NCBI RefSeq assembly: GCF_032854445.1 | Contig: NC_088301.1 | Coordinates: 46,929,116-46,993,115 of the forward strand | Direction of reading: 5' to 3' | DNA from: Liolophura sinensis | Taxonomy: Eukaryota > Mollusca > Polyplacophora > Chitonida > Chitonidae | DNA length: 64,000 bases | Shown here: positions 12,301 to 27,300 of the stretch, one piece after another | Layout of the letters: each line of letters opens with the position of its first letter | How positions within the stretch are numbered: the stretch's first letter is position 1 | Made by a program: the position numbers and the translations under genes | The notes under the pieces: generated by a model | Database searches by the model: none | What the model was told of the DNA's origin: nothing | What the model saw: the letters and a program-made list of their open reading frames with translations, nothing else

Positions 12301-15300
12301 GTAATTTTGGAGTACACCTGCTGCCTAGAGCTACTCCTGTGCCAGTGGGGAACTTGTGAAACTCCTTCCTACTAGTCTCAAAATTGTTATTTCCTTTATT
12401 ATTTATACATCAGTGAAATCCCAGTATTTCCTTCATTGATAAAAATGATATCTTCACTAGTTTGATATCACTTTTGTTTCTACATTTTGCTATTACACTG
12501 CTGGAGAGTGTAAGGCCGTGCACTTCTGCGCAATATATAGCTCACCAAAAAATGTGGTAGAAATTCTTCATGTGCTTAATTTACGTAAATACCTATATTG
12601 CATTAGCATTAAGCACCTTGGTAGAATGTGTAATTACTTACAGACAGCGTTTAGACAGACGTGAAGAAAATTGCGGCGCGTATGAATAGAATCAGAAATA
12701 TGACGAAGATGGCACATGGCTTATTTTTTTCATGGATGCAACAGAAAAACTGATACAATGTCAGGATATAAATAATTTTGCGTCGAGTGGGTTATCATTT
12801 CCAACTCTCACTCGAACAATATTTATAGTATTCAACCTTCACTGTACAATATCCTCTATTTATTACGTCACAATTTTCAGTGTACATGTGCTCATAAAAC
12901 ATTTATGAAGTACACACACACTACAACGTCACAGAAGAAAACGATGCGTCCACTGTCATTTGGACCTTCTGTGTAGCTCGTCCGAACAGTCTCCCGTTAT
13001 CACAGGAAAGAGCAAAGGAGTAAACATCTTCTACACCTCTGCCGTTGTCTTTTTGTTTTATTGTGAACCCTTCTATCTTTTTTTTTTGACATTGGAAATT
13101 ACCTTCATTAAACAAGTTATGGGGCGACAGCATATTTTTAAACCCATGCAGCTATTGTGAAGCAGGACCTTGGTCTGTTCTTCCATCCAAAAATTATTGT
13201 TACAATGTATCCATTTCTACTGGATGTCTTTCTGTCTGTATTGTGACGTCATAATGATGAGCTGAAGAGGGAAGGTTTGTTGTTAATAAAATGGTGTCAC
13301 AGTCCTACAGCTGGGCGTTTGACAGGTCCCCATTGGTTGTATCATTAAATCTCATTTCTGAATACATTTATTATTGTACAGCTAAGCAATTGTAAGTGTT
13401 ACAGCAATTCTGTTGTTTGTGTGATATATTGGTTTGCTGTATTTGACTAAAAGGGACATCCTAAAAGGCAACCAGGTAGTAAGCTAATTAGTTTATTAAG
13501 CTGTATGCAGGGTTGTAATTTAAACTCAATAGAAAACAAACATGTAAATGACACTGTTATAATGTGTTCATGTGCATGTGAAGGAATGACTCAGATGGAT
13601 ATATGCGTATTTACACAAGTTCTACTTTGTACGTGTTGTTTTGCAGGGATGTCACCTTCAGACACATTTACCAAGAGTCTGACTAATGTAAATCTGAGAA
13701 AAAGATCCTCACAAATCTGGGGCTGGGTTATCACGCTCATATCATGATTGTAATTTTTTTTGTGTATTTTTTTTTATGTGTATTTAATTCCTTGACATAG
13801 GGCTTTGAGGATTTTGTAACCTTTGAAAGGTAATGTAATAGTTCCAAATCATCACATGTGAAAGACTTGCATATGTATATAGACTATGTATTTATATGTG
13901 TACATGTATGTACAGTAGGTGGGTAGGTAGGATATAACCGTTTATCCTCACTAGTGTTCATTTATAGTGACCTACATTTTTTGCAAGCTTTAATCTACAC
14001 TGTAATACAAGGGTGTTTGCCCCTATGTGTTCCTACAATATATTATAGGAATAAGCTGTTCATGGATGTGCTAACTGTATCTTATGAGGTCATACCCAGG
14101 GTGGAAAAGCATTTCCGTTCCAATTTGTTAGGGCAACCTGACACAACAGATTCATAAAAGAACCCTTTATACTCTGTACTCCTAGGTTGTAGGGGATATT
14201 TTTTGCTTCCTTTTTTGAAGTGATAAAGTTTCCTGATCTTTCCATTAATTCCATGAAAAGTGGAAGTATTTGAGCAATTAGAATTTGTTGCAGATGGAGT
14301 TGTGCAGTTGATATTAATATAGAATATGTAGTTTAGAAATTAATGCATTTGTAACTTTATAAAAGTATAGTCAGGTAAGTAACTAACCTTGGACAGACCC
14401 ATGATTGATGCTTTTCTAATGAACTGGAAAACAAAAAAAACTAAGGAGTTTACATTTGGTGTGAAGTTACAAGCATTAAATCTAGAAGAAAAAAAAAAAG
14501 AACTGAAGATGTGCTTAGTTACATGTTTGTTCATGGTAATGAATCCTGATGGTATGTTTAAAATCAGAAAGATTTTAAAAGTTCATGTATTGGTATAGCG
14601 TAGACATACCTTTAGGTTTATTTTTTATCTTATCTGGCAAATGTCTGATATCGATGATAACTATAGTATATGTAGGCCTATATATATGCATACTTGTAAG
14701 TGAAATATCCTTGTAAAACACCAATAAAATAAATAAATTGAATTAATATGTATACTTGTCACCTAGGTGAAGCACTATCATAATCTTCTGTGAAATGATG
14801 TGTTAAGGGAAGCCTACAAGTCAAAAACATCTGAAGTAAGCGCAAATATGTAAATCAAGTATATTTGGCTTTACTGATGTTGCCATACTGTGGTGAACAA
14901 CAACAACAATGGCAAAAAAAAATGTATATTTATATATGTATACATATATAGGCTGTACGCGGCAATAGTTAGTCATGGTGAAAATACACATGGTTAAGGA
15001 GCTGACATTGCACCTGTAGATCTGCACAGACAGCTTTATAGGAAAGAACTGAACTGACAGTAAGAAAAAGGTAGCTGAGTAATTGCTTTTTATTTTAACC
15101 AAAGGTAATAGCAATTACTATACATGCTCAGATTTTGAGTGAGTGAGTGAGTGCTTGGTGCTTAACATCGTGCTCAACGATTTTTCAATCTTACGACAAC
15201 GACGAAGGAATCCTTAGGGCGTATGTAATGTATCTCCTTGTTGCAGGACGGATTTCCACTGCTCTTTTATCTAGTGCTGCTTCATTGAGATGACTTACCG

Positions 15301-18300
15301 AAGGCAAGTAAGCCACCCCGCCCGAGCCATTATACTGATATGGGTTAAACAGTCGTTGCACTATCCCCTTCATGCTAAACACCAAGCGAAGAAGTTACAA
15401 CTTCCTCTTTTAAAGCAGATTTTGATGTATCGTCATGTGTCAATAATGATGTACATGTATCATCATGTAATGTCAGCTCCTTAAACATGTCTATTTCACC
15501 ATGACTAACTACAGCCTTATTTTTGTTTTGTTTAACAAAGTATGGCAACATAAGTAAAATTAAATATACATGTTTTAGTTATTTACTACTTGTACTTACT
15601 TAAGATGTATTTCACTTTGACTGAACATTGTTACAATTTACCAATAGCCCAGGTCAAAGGACTGGCTGCATTTGATTTCTTTGTTTTAGTCAGCACAACA
15701 TCTCCAAAAACTGGTGTAACCTGTCTAATTCAATCAATCACCATACAGTGTATAGTTGAAGACTCTGTTTAGGGTTCCATAAGCCTGAATTGATTGGTTG
15801 CAATGTATCCAAAACTGGTTGCTCAGTTTTCATCAACTTTGGCCTGGGCCAGCTGTTGCTGTTTATCGCATTCTGGCATAGATGAAATGAAACCAGCAAC
15901 TGATCTGACACTCCCAGAACTTTGCTGCGAATTTTGCATGTTTCTGTGCCAAAGTTGCTTTAAATATTGTCCGATTTTTAGCAAAGAATTTGTGGTGGTT
16001 CATTTTGTATGACCTCAGTTTGAGTGTGAAAACCAGCAGGACCCATGCATAATTTTAGCATAGTCATTGATTGCTTTGATTCTGACTGATCTGTGCACAT
16101 GAATAAAGATTTGTGTAACGTTACAAACGAAAGGAGATTCTGAAATCTGCAGGTCACAGTGCTAATGTGAGACATGTCCTATGAACTTCCAATTAAGTTT
16201 GGAAAGCAGACAATCCAAACAAAAGTTTTGCATAATTTAATTATTTCCTTGTTGTTTCCTGTGCAATAACTACTTTAGATGTCCAATTTTGACAAAGTAT
16301 CCCCTCAGAGTATTAGTTTGGAGTCCAGTCTGATCAGTGAATAAGTTTTGCTCATTTATTAATTTCTTTGGCTCTGATTGGTTGTTGGTTTCTATGCAAT
16401 AATTGCAGTATAAAGTATTGTTGAATTTCGATTAAACTTTGTTAGCTAGTTTATTTTGTGCCCCTTATATCAAGTTAATGTACATATACAGTACATACAT
16501 ATGGAGTTTTGCATATTAAATATGGGGTATAACTTCATTGAAATCACATGTAGTTGCATATGACTCCATCTTGAGGAGAGGAGAGGAGCAGCATATGTAT
16601 AGTGATTTGGGGGGTGGGGGGGATCTGCTCTTATCTTGAAAGATAAAGGATAATCATTAGGCTGACAGGTAAAATTGTGTATTTGAAACACTTACAGAAG
16701 TTTGTCCCTATCTTGTGCAATTATCAAAAGAAGGGCTGGGAGGGATTTCATAGGCTTTGAAACACATGTAGCTCACCTTGTATTAAACTTTCATTTTATT
16801 TTCCAGCAGATTCAGACCAACCCGACAGTATGGCTGCTGAGGTGTTACACACAGCAGATTCTAAAATTCCACATTTGGACCAGACTCTCTTGGGATCCTC
16901 AAAAGACATTTCAACTAGATCACCATTCACAGAATCAGACTGTACAATTCCAGTTAACACATGCACACTGATGAAATGCACTCAGTTACCTGTGGACTCA
17001 AATGGCAGTGAACCACCTAAGGTGCTGAACAGCCCTGAACCTCTTTCATGCCAGGAACCATGTGTATCATCTGCCCTAGATGTGGAAACAAGTGGTGGAA
17101 ACATCCCTTACCAACTCTCCACATTGTCAGACCCACTTAACAATCATTCAGGCTCCAATGACAATGAGACCAGCACTGAAATTAGTCCCTCCCTGGACGT
17201 GTCACCTGTCACAATGAAATCAGAGGAGGTTGCAGTCGAGGATACTGTTATAAAGGCCTCAGATGTTTGCAGCACAAGCACTGATGATCCATCTGTGATG
17301 AATTCTAGCTTGCTAAGTAGTCAGGCATCAACATTGGAATCTCTTGATGCGACAGTAAGAGATGATGGCTGTGATCTGGATGCTTCCAAATACAGTCATG
17401 TGGATACAGGTGACTATAACGAAGGTATGCCTACTCAGAAACCATCAAAAGGGTCAACCGGGTTAAGTGGGTGGATGGGGAGGTGGTCTTGGAAAGTGTA
17501 GGGGTCTTGGAAAGTGTTAAAAGTGTTAAAAGTGGCTGTCAAACTATTGTGGTATTGAAAGCCACCTATGTTTCATCTGTCATGTGTTAAAAAGTTATTT
17601 CCTCTCCTGATGAATACTGATAATTGGCCATGAGTGTACACTGGCTTAATTACATGTACCTGAGGTCATTTTAGTGACCCTTTCCTAGAAATTATGTAGA
17701 TTGGGTTTAAAGACAGTGTTAAGGTAATGTACATCATGTACATGTCTTTATCAAAGAAAGCTGGTAAATCTAACTATTTTATTTATGGAGCTGCTTGTAA
17801 ACATTGTATGTAAGTAGAGATAAGCCAAGCTACATGTACAGTATACCCAATGGCTTATATTGGCCAGTTCCACCCATTTTACAATTTATTTAAAGGTAAG
17901 TGTGAATATTTTTACATTATATATCAATTTATGCTTAATTTTATACATGTACATGTATATTTGTTCTGAAGATTACTTTTTTGTATATTATTTTGATTCA
18001 TGTTATACTTTGGGGGTATTGTTTGTATGGAATTTGTAGGTGAATGAGCATGCAAATCGGGTAAATTTTGACAAATCACACCAATATGCCATTTAAAATT
18101 AAAAGGCGTGGGGAGAACTAAAGTAGTCATTTAGATGTACATCTGCAGTGAAAATTTAGGTTATTATGATCGATACTTGAAGTTGAACATTTATACACAC
18201 ACTGACAAACCACACACTGTAAGTTGTACCAGGATATTCGGCCAGACATTTCGTCAAGATGATCAATAGTTTCAAAGGCCTGAAGAGTGAGTGAAAATTT

Positions 18301-21300
18301 GATCTTCGAGATGAAGTATCAGGCCACATAAACTTGCAATAGGCTGGTATAACGAATTTATCGCAGCGTAAAGCATTATGGACATTTTTGCTTGAATTAA
18401 TAACTGTACTTCAGCCAGCGCGTGATGTGTTTTCACACGCAAATGCAGTAGTTTATCCAAGGCAGGATGACTAACAATAGGGTAGAATTTTCTAGGAATT
18501 GTGATAAATGTGTTTACATGTATGTAAACCATTTTTTGTAAATGCGAACATTTTTTACTGGTATTACAAGGATGTACCGGTGTCAGTAAGCAATCATATT
18601 TGGATAAAAAAGTTCACTAGTACATGACAGGACTTAATATAGTTATATAGAAGTATAAAGTATAAAGTACATATATATGTCATGTACCTGCACAGCTACA
18701 GGTTATGATACACTTGTGTCTTGTCAATTAGTGAATGTAGAAAGTTTCAGTATGGGTCACAGGGAATAGCTGCTTGTAAAAGAACATTACAGTTCCGTTG
18801 AAAAGTTTTCAGCGCTCCTTCTAACGTGAAAAACATACTAAATAAGTATCACCATTAGATGTTTACATTTTAATGTGTACAATATTATCACATACTGACC
18901 ATCAATTGACAGGATTACCATGTACATGAAAGTTTTATTGTTAGCGCATACATGTACTGTCTTTTTTTCTCATGACACTCATCCAATCAATTGACTTTGT
19001 CCATATATACATGTACATGTTGTACCCATGGTCTGTTTTGTGTAGTACCCCTTGTTTTTAAAATTTGTGGCTCAAAAATGAAGATATATTGTGCTAAATA
19101 GGTTGGCCTATGGGAGACTTGTACAACACAACATTGCATCTGGGCTAACCTCCACACAAACTGAAATTGGAACATAAATTCTACATGTATCTGTTCTTGA
19201 TTAAAATGAAAACTTTGTAGTACCCAAGCAAAAATGTTGATGCACTTGTACATGATTGGATACATTTAAATACATGCAGGCGCATCTTGGTTTGAATATT
19301 TCAGTTAATTTTTTAACATTATTTAGTTACCAGTTCATAAACATACATGTGTGTAACATGAGTAAATTATAAACAGTATGTGTACAGTACTTGTCCTGCA
19401 TTATGCTCTTGTCTAGGTATTTTGTAAATGTACTTATACCATCCTTAAATTGAATATTGTGCGCATCAAATTTTAACTTGGTGTGGTAATATGTGCAGTG
19501 ATTGGAGTATACACTATTGTATAATTGTTATTAAATTTATGATTCAATTATTATAACATTAATGGGGTTGTAGAAGCATACCTGTATTTAAACATTACAT
19601 TTAAACGTGTATGGTATGTACCATACTGGTTCATATAACTGGTGCTCTTTTTACGTCTCCGTGAACTTTGACTGAAGTTTATTGTCACGTTAATATCTTG
19701 AGAACTAATTCATGAATCTCTATGAAATTTTGGTGAATTTTTTTATGGCTGTTGCTGTAGGAAGAACATTGAAAATGAATATTTTTGGACAGTATTTAAT
19801 AATTTTACTGAACTGGGCCCGGCTGTTCAAAACTGTTTGAAGACCAGATTTAACTTTAAGCCAAGTCTTCAATTTTGTACTTGTCCCAAAAATAATTGTG
19901 TAATACTATATTAAATATGAACTAATTCTGCTGCTTTTATACTCCAATTTTGAACAACTGAATTGACTGCTGAAAGTGGCTAAAATCTTAAATATAACAT
20001 ATGACATAATACCAGTATTAGCTAATACACTTTCAAACAACTGAGCCCTGAACTTTTGCTACCTCCTTCTTGTGTTCAGCCTAAGAGGTCATATTTGGCT
20101 GGATCGCTTTGTACTAGATATGTAAAATTACTGAGCCAAAATTATGAGTAACCAAAAGGCTCTTGTCTCTCGGCTATTAATTCGGTACCAGTTTTGACCT
20201 TGCTGTCTCTTGGTGCATTCACTCTGACCTACTCCATGACAATGTTGTTATTGTCGTGGTAATCCTAGTTACACATGCTTTAAGAACTTTTTCTGAACAA
20301 ATGATATCCCAAGGGTAAGCTGGACCATCAGCAGTTTTGGTGCTCCCCACACCATTTATTTAACCTTTATTAAATCTTCACTCTCATGAACTATGTTACC
20401 GGGCATTTCTTGGTGCTTACTGATATGGAAAAGATAACTTGGAGGTTTGGCGAACAATCAGTCAATCACACTTGATGTCCAGTGATAGCCAGCTGGGCAA
20501 AGGGAAGGCTAATCGTTTAACTTACTCTACACAAAGTTTTTTTTGTAAAATTATTCTCATTATGGTAGTGATGGATGTGCTACTTACATGGATATGACAG
20601 TTCCATGTGCAAATAAAATACATGTATATGTTATTATTTGGATAATTATTCATTATTGACTTACATGTAAGTGTAGAAAAATTAAGAACAGTCTGAGCAC
20701 AATTAAAACATAGCTGTTCTGAACATTAAAGGAGTTGAAGTTAAAATAATGCATCCTTTTGTTTTACAAGTACATGTATGTATGTATGTATGTATGTATG
20801 TATGTATGTATGTATGTATTATGTATGTATATATAGGTATTAGTAATACAATCTTGCTTCCCTGTGTACCACAGATGGTGTACCAATAGAGTATGATGAG
20901 CCTGAATTTGTGTGGGAAGAGTACCTTGAGGAGACTGGATCTTCGGCAGTTCCTCCAACAGCATTTAAACATGTAAGCCATTCTGCACTCTATATTTACC
21001 TGTACCTGTCAGTTCATAGCAGTTCAATAATAATTGCCAACTGGTTTTAATGGGATCTTATAAATTCATGTTAAAATTTTGCTACATCTTTGTGAACTGA
21101 CCATGTGCACTGTATAAGCAGGCACACAGGCAATAACTAAGAATTTCCTTATAAATATACATGTAGTTATTCTGACCCTCGTCTTGGTGTACTCATTGCA
21201 TGTATGCAGTCATCCTTGAACATACTGTAACAGTTCCATAAGTAACGTCCAAACAGCTGAACTGTACTTTTTCCATAGACTACTGGTAAGTAAGATCTTT

Positions 21301-24300
21301 CTAATCTCAGTGGTATTAAGGATTGTAGATTCAAATGGAAGGCTATTTTGTCTACTTTTTGGGGCCTCTTTGGCTTAGTGCTTAGCACGCTAGCACAGCA
21401 CAATGACTAAGAACCTCTCACCAATGCAGTCACTGTAAGTTCAAGTCGTACTCATGTTGGCTTCCTCATCAGTGGTACTTAAGATGGTCTACCAGCAATT
21501 GGATGGCCATGGGTTTCCACTGGGCAGAGAACCCAATTGATTCTGACCGTAATGCTGGTCACAGTTGTATCAGTAAAATACTCTTGAGTACGGAACACCA
21601 ATCAAGTAAATGTTTTATTCTATTTTTGTTTTTATTACATGTATTTGAATGTTTTTGAGTGTGTTAAAAGAGCATGTGTTGACTCCAGGGGTTCTCTTTG
21701 TGCCTATAGGTGGAATGCAGTTTACAGAGTGGCTTTGTGAAGGGTATGAAGCTTGAAGTGCCTAACAAAGATGACACATCCACGTTTTGGGTGGCATCTG
21801 TTGTGATGACCTGCGGTCCGTTACTAAGGCTGCGATATGAGGGCTATGAGGATGACAGCTCCGCAGACTACTGGTGTGACCTCTCAACCTCTGAAGTGCA
21901 TCCCATTGGATGGTGTGCACAGAATGACAAAACTCTTCAGCCTCCTGAAGGTAGGAGCCTGTTCATCACTTCCACCAGAACATCACTGTAGGTGCATTAT
22001 ACATGTATATAACCTAAAGATTTTGTTCATGCCTGTGTGACTTTTTGTGGTATTTTTGAGAGCTCTGTTGAATGTAGAAAGGTATTTCTATGTTTGTTTA
22101 GAATCCAAATGGAAAAATGAAAATATAAAACTAAAAAATAATGTGTTTTTAACCTTTATTGCACCTCACTCAGTAACTGGAACAGGATATACAGGAATCA
22201 CCCTGTCTGTCCTGACTGTCTATAGACATGATTTTGTGCATACATCTTGTTTCAAACTGCTTTGCTGATATTGATGAAACGAACCATACATTTTGCGGAT
22301 CATATGAACTTGTGTATGCTGAAGTTTATAGTTACCCCTATTTAGGGCTTTGCATAATAGTACTTTCCATGCAACTCTTCCTAAAGTATTAAACCTATTT
22401 CCCTGAAACTCTGCAAACATCTGCCCCATCATCTAAACTTATGCATGCGTAAGTTTAATTACAATAGGTTAATTATTTTCATGATTACTCCCACCCAGGC
22501 ACTTAGTGCAATAGTGGATTTTTCATGTACACGCCCATGCAACTCCTGCTAAAGTATTGCTCCACTTTCCCTGAAACTTTGTGTATAGCTTCTATATCAT
22601 CTAAACATCTGCATACTTAGTAATAGTGACAGTCTGATTGTTATTTTTATTTATATTATTTGTAACTTCTTCAACTAGTCACTTAGAGCATTGGATTCTA
22701 CATTGGCCTATTCTAACCATACACAAATATTTCCAACGTTTCTCCATTCACACTGGATGTATCAGTAGTGCAACTGACGTTCTGTCAATTCTTTGAAGGT
22801 TTCATAGCTTTCTTTCTTTTTATTCTTGGAAATGTTGGGGGATGGAAAAGGAGGTATTTTTGGACATCTGCATTCTAGTTTGCATATGCACTTTTGGAGT
22901 GAATTTTTAGGGCCAATGAGGTAGGCAAGCAAAACTCAGGTTGTTTTGATTATAAAGAACTGGCACGTGTGTTTGTAGCGATCTTAATTTTACAAGCCTT
23001 TTGTAAGCTTCTAGGGGTAAAGGACTTTTGATTCCTTGCATTAGGTCATATAGGGCAATGATTTTTTAGTGTGAATGTAATTGATGGGCTTAGTATGCTC
23101 CAGAAGAGCTCAAACTGTTGAAGTTCGTAGAAAAATAATCCCATATACTGAATAATCAGACTTGTTAATTACAGAACAAATGGAGAAAGGAGGTCTGTGG
23201 TGAGTCACCATAAGTTAGAGAGGGAGGAGATGTAAACAGTTATTGATATTATACTGAAATAACTCAGATTGTAAGACTTGTATATAATTCAGTGGCATAA
23301 TATTTAACGTTAGCCAATAATTATCTGTATTGTCTATGTATCACTTGTAGGTATCAAATCAAAATACTCTGACTGGGGGGAGTTTTTACTCAAGGCGTTG
23401 ACAGGTGCAAGAACAGCCCCTTCTTACCTACTGGACAAAGTAAGTATTGTACAAGCTCTCACGTGTAGAGGCCGTCACACTATAAAGAGTAAATTACACA
23501 AATCTAGGTTTGTTAGCTTTCTACCTACTACCTATACAGAGCAAATATTAAGTGAGATTTACAGTATAAATCGAATTGCTTTAATTGGAGTGATCCATCG
23601 TCATGGAAAATATATCTTATAGATAAACACTCTCACGTGGCTTAGTTATGTTTTACTTTCTACATATATGCTATGTAAGTATTCAAGATCATGACGTTGT
23701 GGTAATGTGTACATTAACTCATTAATTATTACTCAATTGATAAATAACTAGTAAATTTTATTACTTCCCTGTATACATTTATACATCGACATTGTCTGCA
23801 GGCGATTTGACAAACTTAATACTGTGTACATATATATTGTAGAGCACAGGAACAACCCCTATTGACCAGATCAAGCGAGGCATGAAGTTAGAGCTTCAGG
23901 ATGCCTCTAACCCTCTTCATGTGTGGATTGTGAAGGTGATAGAGAATGTAGGTGGGAGGCTTTACCTGCGGTTTGAGGGGGCGGAGACTGGTAGTGGTGA
24001 CTTCTGGTTGTTTTACCTGGATCATCGGGTTCATCCAATTGGATGGGCAAAGGAAAGATCTGGGTACATCTATGAGCCCCCTGAAGGTATGCACTGGTAA
24101 TGAAAATGTTACATTTGTTCTGTTTTTTAAATACTTAATAAAAGATGTAAAATTATGTCTTGCTGTTTCAGTTTTATTTATTCTTTATTATTGATAGTAG
24201 CTTCTGGCCGAAATACCTGTATGAATGAATATGTTTAACATTTGCATGTATTTGTGCAGCCTTGCTTTCTGTGTACCATGAAATTTATATTATTAGATCT

Positions 24301-27300
24301 GAAGGTAAATGTGAAGGACTTGGACAGTGTCCTGGAGACAGCTCTAAAGGAAGCCAAAGATTCTTCACTTCCTCCTGACGTACTGAAGGTAGTTCCCACA
24401 GGCTTCTTTGAAGAAAATGTTTGACAGTGCCTGAAAAAAATAAAATGTGCTGGATTCTTACTGCAATAAAATTAAGGCAAAAAATAAATATCTGGTCAAG
24501 GATTGTAGCAGTTCAATATCTTAGTCATTACATGCGGTGGTAATGGAACAAATATTTAACATGTGTTGTTAAGCTTGAATAGCTGATAGCCATTGTAACA
24601 ATCAGGCAGTGTTTGTGTTGGAACTTTTATTATTTTTTAAAATATTATTTTAAAATGATTAATGATTGTGACACATTCAAGGGTGTGTGAAAATGTCCTA
24701 TGTCTGGTTCTTAACATGTCTTTCTGGATTTGTCCTGCATCTTTAGGACCAAGTAGAAATAATAGAACATCGGTTCCAAGTGGGCTGCAAGCTAGAAGCC
24801 CTGCATCCTGTGACAAGAAACCAAATATGTCCAGCAACAGTCACAAAGATCCTTAGCAGGAAGTATTTTGTGGTGCAGATTGACTCTTTCCTGACAGAGG
24901 AGAAGCCAGTGGAGTTCTGCTGCCATGCCCTTTCACCTGGCATCTACCCCACTCAGTGGTGCATGGGCAATGGCATCAAACTCACTCACCCAAAAGGTGA
25001 ATTATCAGGAACACATTGGTTAACCTGTCATCAGAACAACTAAATGGTTAGGTTTGAAATTCAAGAATTTCACTGTGCAACTTGGCATTCAGAGCCAGAA
25101 GAGAGGTTTGAAAAAATGTTCCAATAGAGAGATGAAAATAACAATGTAAAAGTTATGTTTTGTTCTTAATTACAAAAATAAGAATGCCTTGAAGTGTTAG
25201 TCATTGCTGATAAGTCTGTGTTGTTGTAGATGTTTCATAGTGAATGTGTGCATATTTGTGTGAATTGAAATTTCGTGAGGTGCATTTATCTTTGATTCTG
25301 ATAAAATATGCTTTTGTTTTTCTGCAGGGTGGATTAAGTCTGATTTCAACTGGTCAGAGTACCTGAGTTACTGTGGAGCTTTAGCAGCACCTGATACATG
25401 GTTTAACATGGTGAGTTGGGCTGGGTTTTTATGTTTACATAAACTATGGCAGTTATGTCACTGACTAAGTAACCCATCACACTCACCGATGATGTATTAT
25501 GTAGTAGGTCAACTGTTTTATTACTCTTAGGCAACTTTGCTATTTTAGAAGTGAACTATTTAAGAATTTATCCGTAGTGTCAAACCTAAATAACATCAAT
25601 GACTGTTCCTTTGCATGCACTTTTAGTCTCCTATTTAGAAAGCATTAAATTAATTTGAGCATTTCTTTTTAATCAGATTGTGCCTCCGCATGAGTTTGAG
25701 CGTGGCCTTAAGTTGGAGGCTGTTAACCCAGTGTCCCCAAACCAGGTGTGTGCCGCAACCATCACAAAGCTGTCTGACCGCCTTCTGTGGATACACCTGG
25801 ACAGTAACGTCAAAGTGGTAGCTAGTCACATTGAGGATATAGAATCTCACAACCTCTTCCCCGTAGGCTGGTGTGAAAGTAATGGCTACCAGCTTAAACC
25901 TCCACGGAAAGGGAGTTCAAAACCTGGCAAGAGAGTAGCTGTGGTGCAGCCTGAGTAAGCATAGATTTATGTCTTCGTGGTGTAGTGTACCAGAACAGTA
26001 TTTGTGTGTATACGATGATAGAATATTTTTATCATATTAAAGAGCTTTGCTGGAAAAAAATGTTTTGTGTGAACTGCAGAATTTGTCAAGGCTGTAAGAA
26101 TTTGATTTATATGAGCTAGAGCAAGACATATATCAAGACTTTTGTGGCAAAGGGATGATCCGTTGCTTGTTTAGATGTTAGTACGTTTTTCCTTGAACTT
26201 CCTAATTATTTGGATATAGTAACTTGTACAGAGGATGCTCTGTCATTGGAAGAGGTTTTTCCTTTTTGGTGGCAAACTAGCTTGCATTGTGAGCAGAAAT
26301 TTTACTGACATTTTGAAATGTTTTGTAGGAGAGTGGAGGGTCAGAATACTCAAATTCCTAGTGACCTTGCAGGTAGGTATCACTTATGTTTGTTCATGTG
26401 TCTCGCTTTTAAGGTTGAGGTTTGTAATGTTATCAACTTTGCCGAGGTGTTTCAAATTCACAAGTTATAACACCACCTTTTTTTTCTATTTCTTTTAAAG
26501 AAGTTACATGCATAATTTGATCTATTACTTTCGCATTTTGAAATTACATTACTGTAATGCTTCAAACTTGGCAATCATATTATGAGAGCATTATTCTGCA
26601 TAAAGCAATAAAAGTACAGTTTTTTTGTAATGTTCTGAAATTGGCCACGCAAACCTATGTAGTTCTGTCTCCAGAGTCAGATTAAAAAGGGGCCTCTGTG
26701 TAGCACACAGTGTAATGACCCAGGAGCTCTCACCAATGTGGTCGTTGTGAGTTCAAGTCCAGCTCATGCTGGCTTCCTCTCCGGCCATACATGGGAAGGT
26801 TTGCCAGCAACCTGTGGATGGTCATGGGTTTCCCCGGGCGCTGACTGGTTTCCTTCCACCATAATGCTGGTTGCCGTCGTATAAGTGAAATATTCTTGAG
26901 TACAGCGTGAAAACACCAATGAAAACAAAAAAAAATCAAATTAAAAAAAAAAAAATTTTAAAAATTGCATAAATTGCGATGAAAGTTTTTTCATATGCGG
27001 AAAGTTGTGGGATTAGTGTATGTGTTTTGTTTGGTTAGGGTGGGGGGATGGAGGGGATTAGAGCAGAACTGTCTGTCCAGAATATTGCAGGTTTCCGTCT
27101 CCCATTTGTGGCCGCTTTCATTGATGCTACATGTACACATGTGATCTAAACCTCACTTCTGCTCATGTCTGTATGTAGGCAATAGCTGGTGTCCAAAGAT
27201 CTACTTCAACCACAAGTGTTTCTCTGGCCCATACCTGAGTAAGGGTCGTATTGCTGAGCTGCCTAAGTGTGTAGGCCCTGGTCCTATCCTGCTGGTCATG

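Larger units (their letters stand above)
17425..20874 (+). other. Sfmbt intron 3
   Basis: A 3.4-kb AT-rich intron holding a MITE (19815-20048) and a (TATG)n microsatellite just before exon 4. Otherwise featureless apart from frequent TACATGTA-type palindromes. Confidence 0.55.
20875..25954 (+). other. SFMBT: Sfmbt exons 4-11: four MBT repeats
   Basis: Each repeat is built from a short arm exon plus a longer core exon: MBT1 exons 4-5 ([30 protein letters not shown]), MBT2 exons 6-7 ([25 protein letters not shown]), MBT3 exons 8-9 ([19 protein letters not shown]), MBT4 exons 10-11 ([33 protein letters not shown]). The arm/core exon pattern and phases (arm exon ends in phase 0, core exon in phase 1, except the last in phase 2) recur four times, as expected from ancient internal duplication. 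In SFMBT proteins the fourth repeat carries the methyl-lysine aromatic cage. Confidence 0.92.

Noticed and set aside
13505-13747. Possible extra Sfmbt exon (acceptor TTTTGCAG near 13646, then [13 protein letters not shown])
   Set aside because: The only plausible donor leaves the wrong phase for exon 3, and the sequence resembles no known family member.
16220-16420. Tandem duplication (AAGTTTTGC.., TATGCAATAA.. blocks)
   Set aside because: Similarity is weak and AT-rich; noted in the intron entry but not strong enough for its own call.
20769-20829. CRISPR-like regular array
   Set aside because: Plain tetranucleotide microsatellite without spacers, in a eukaryotic intron.
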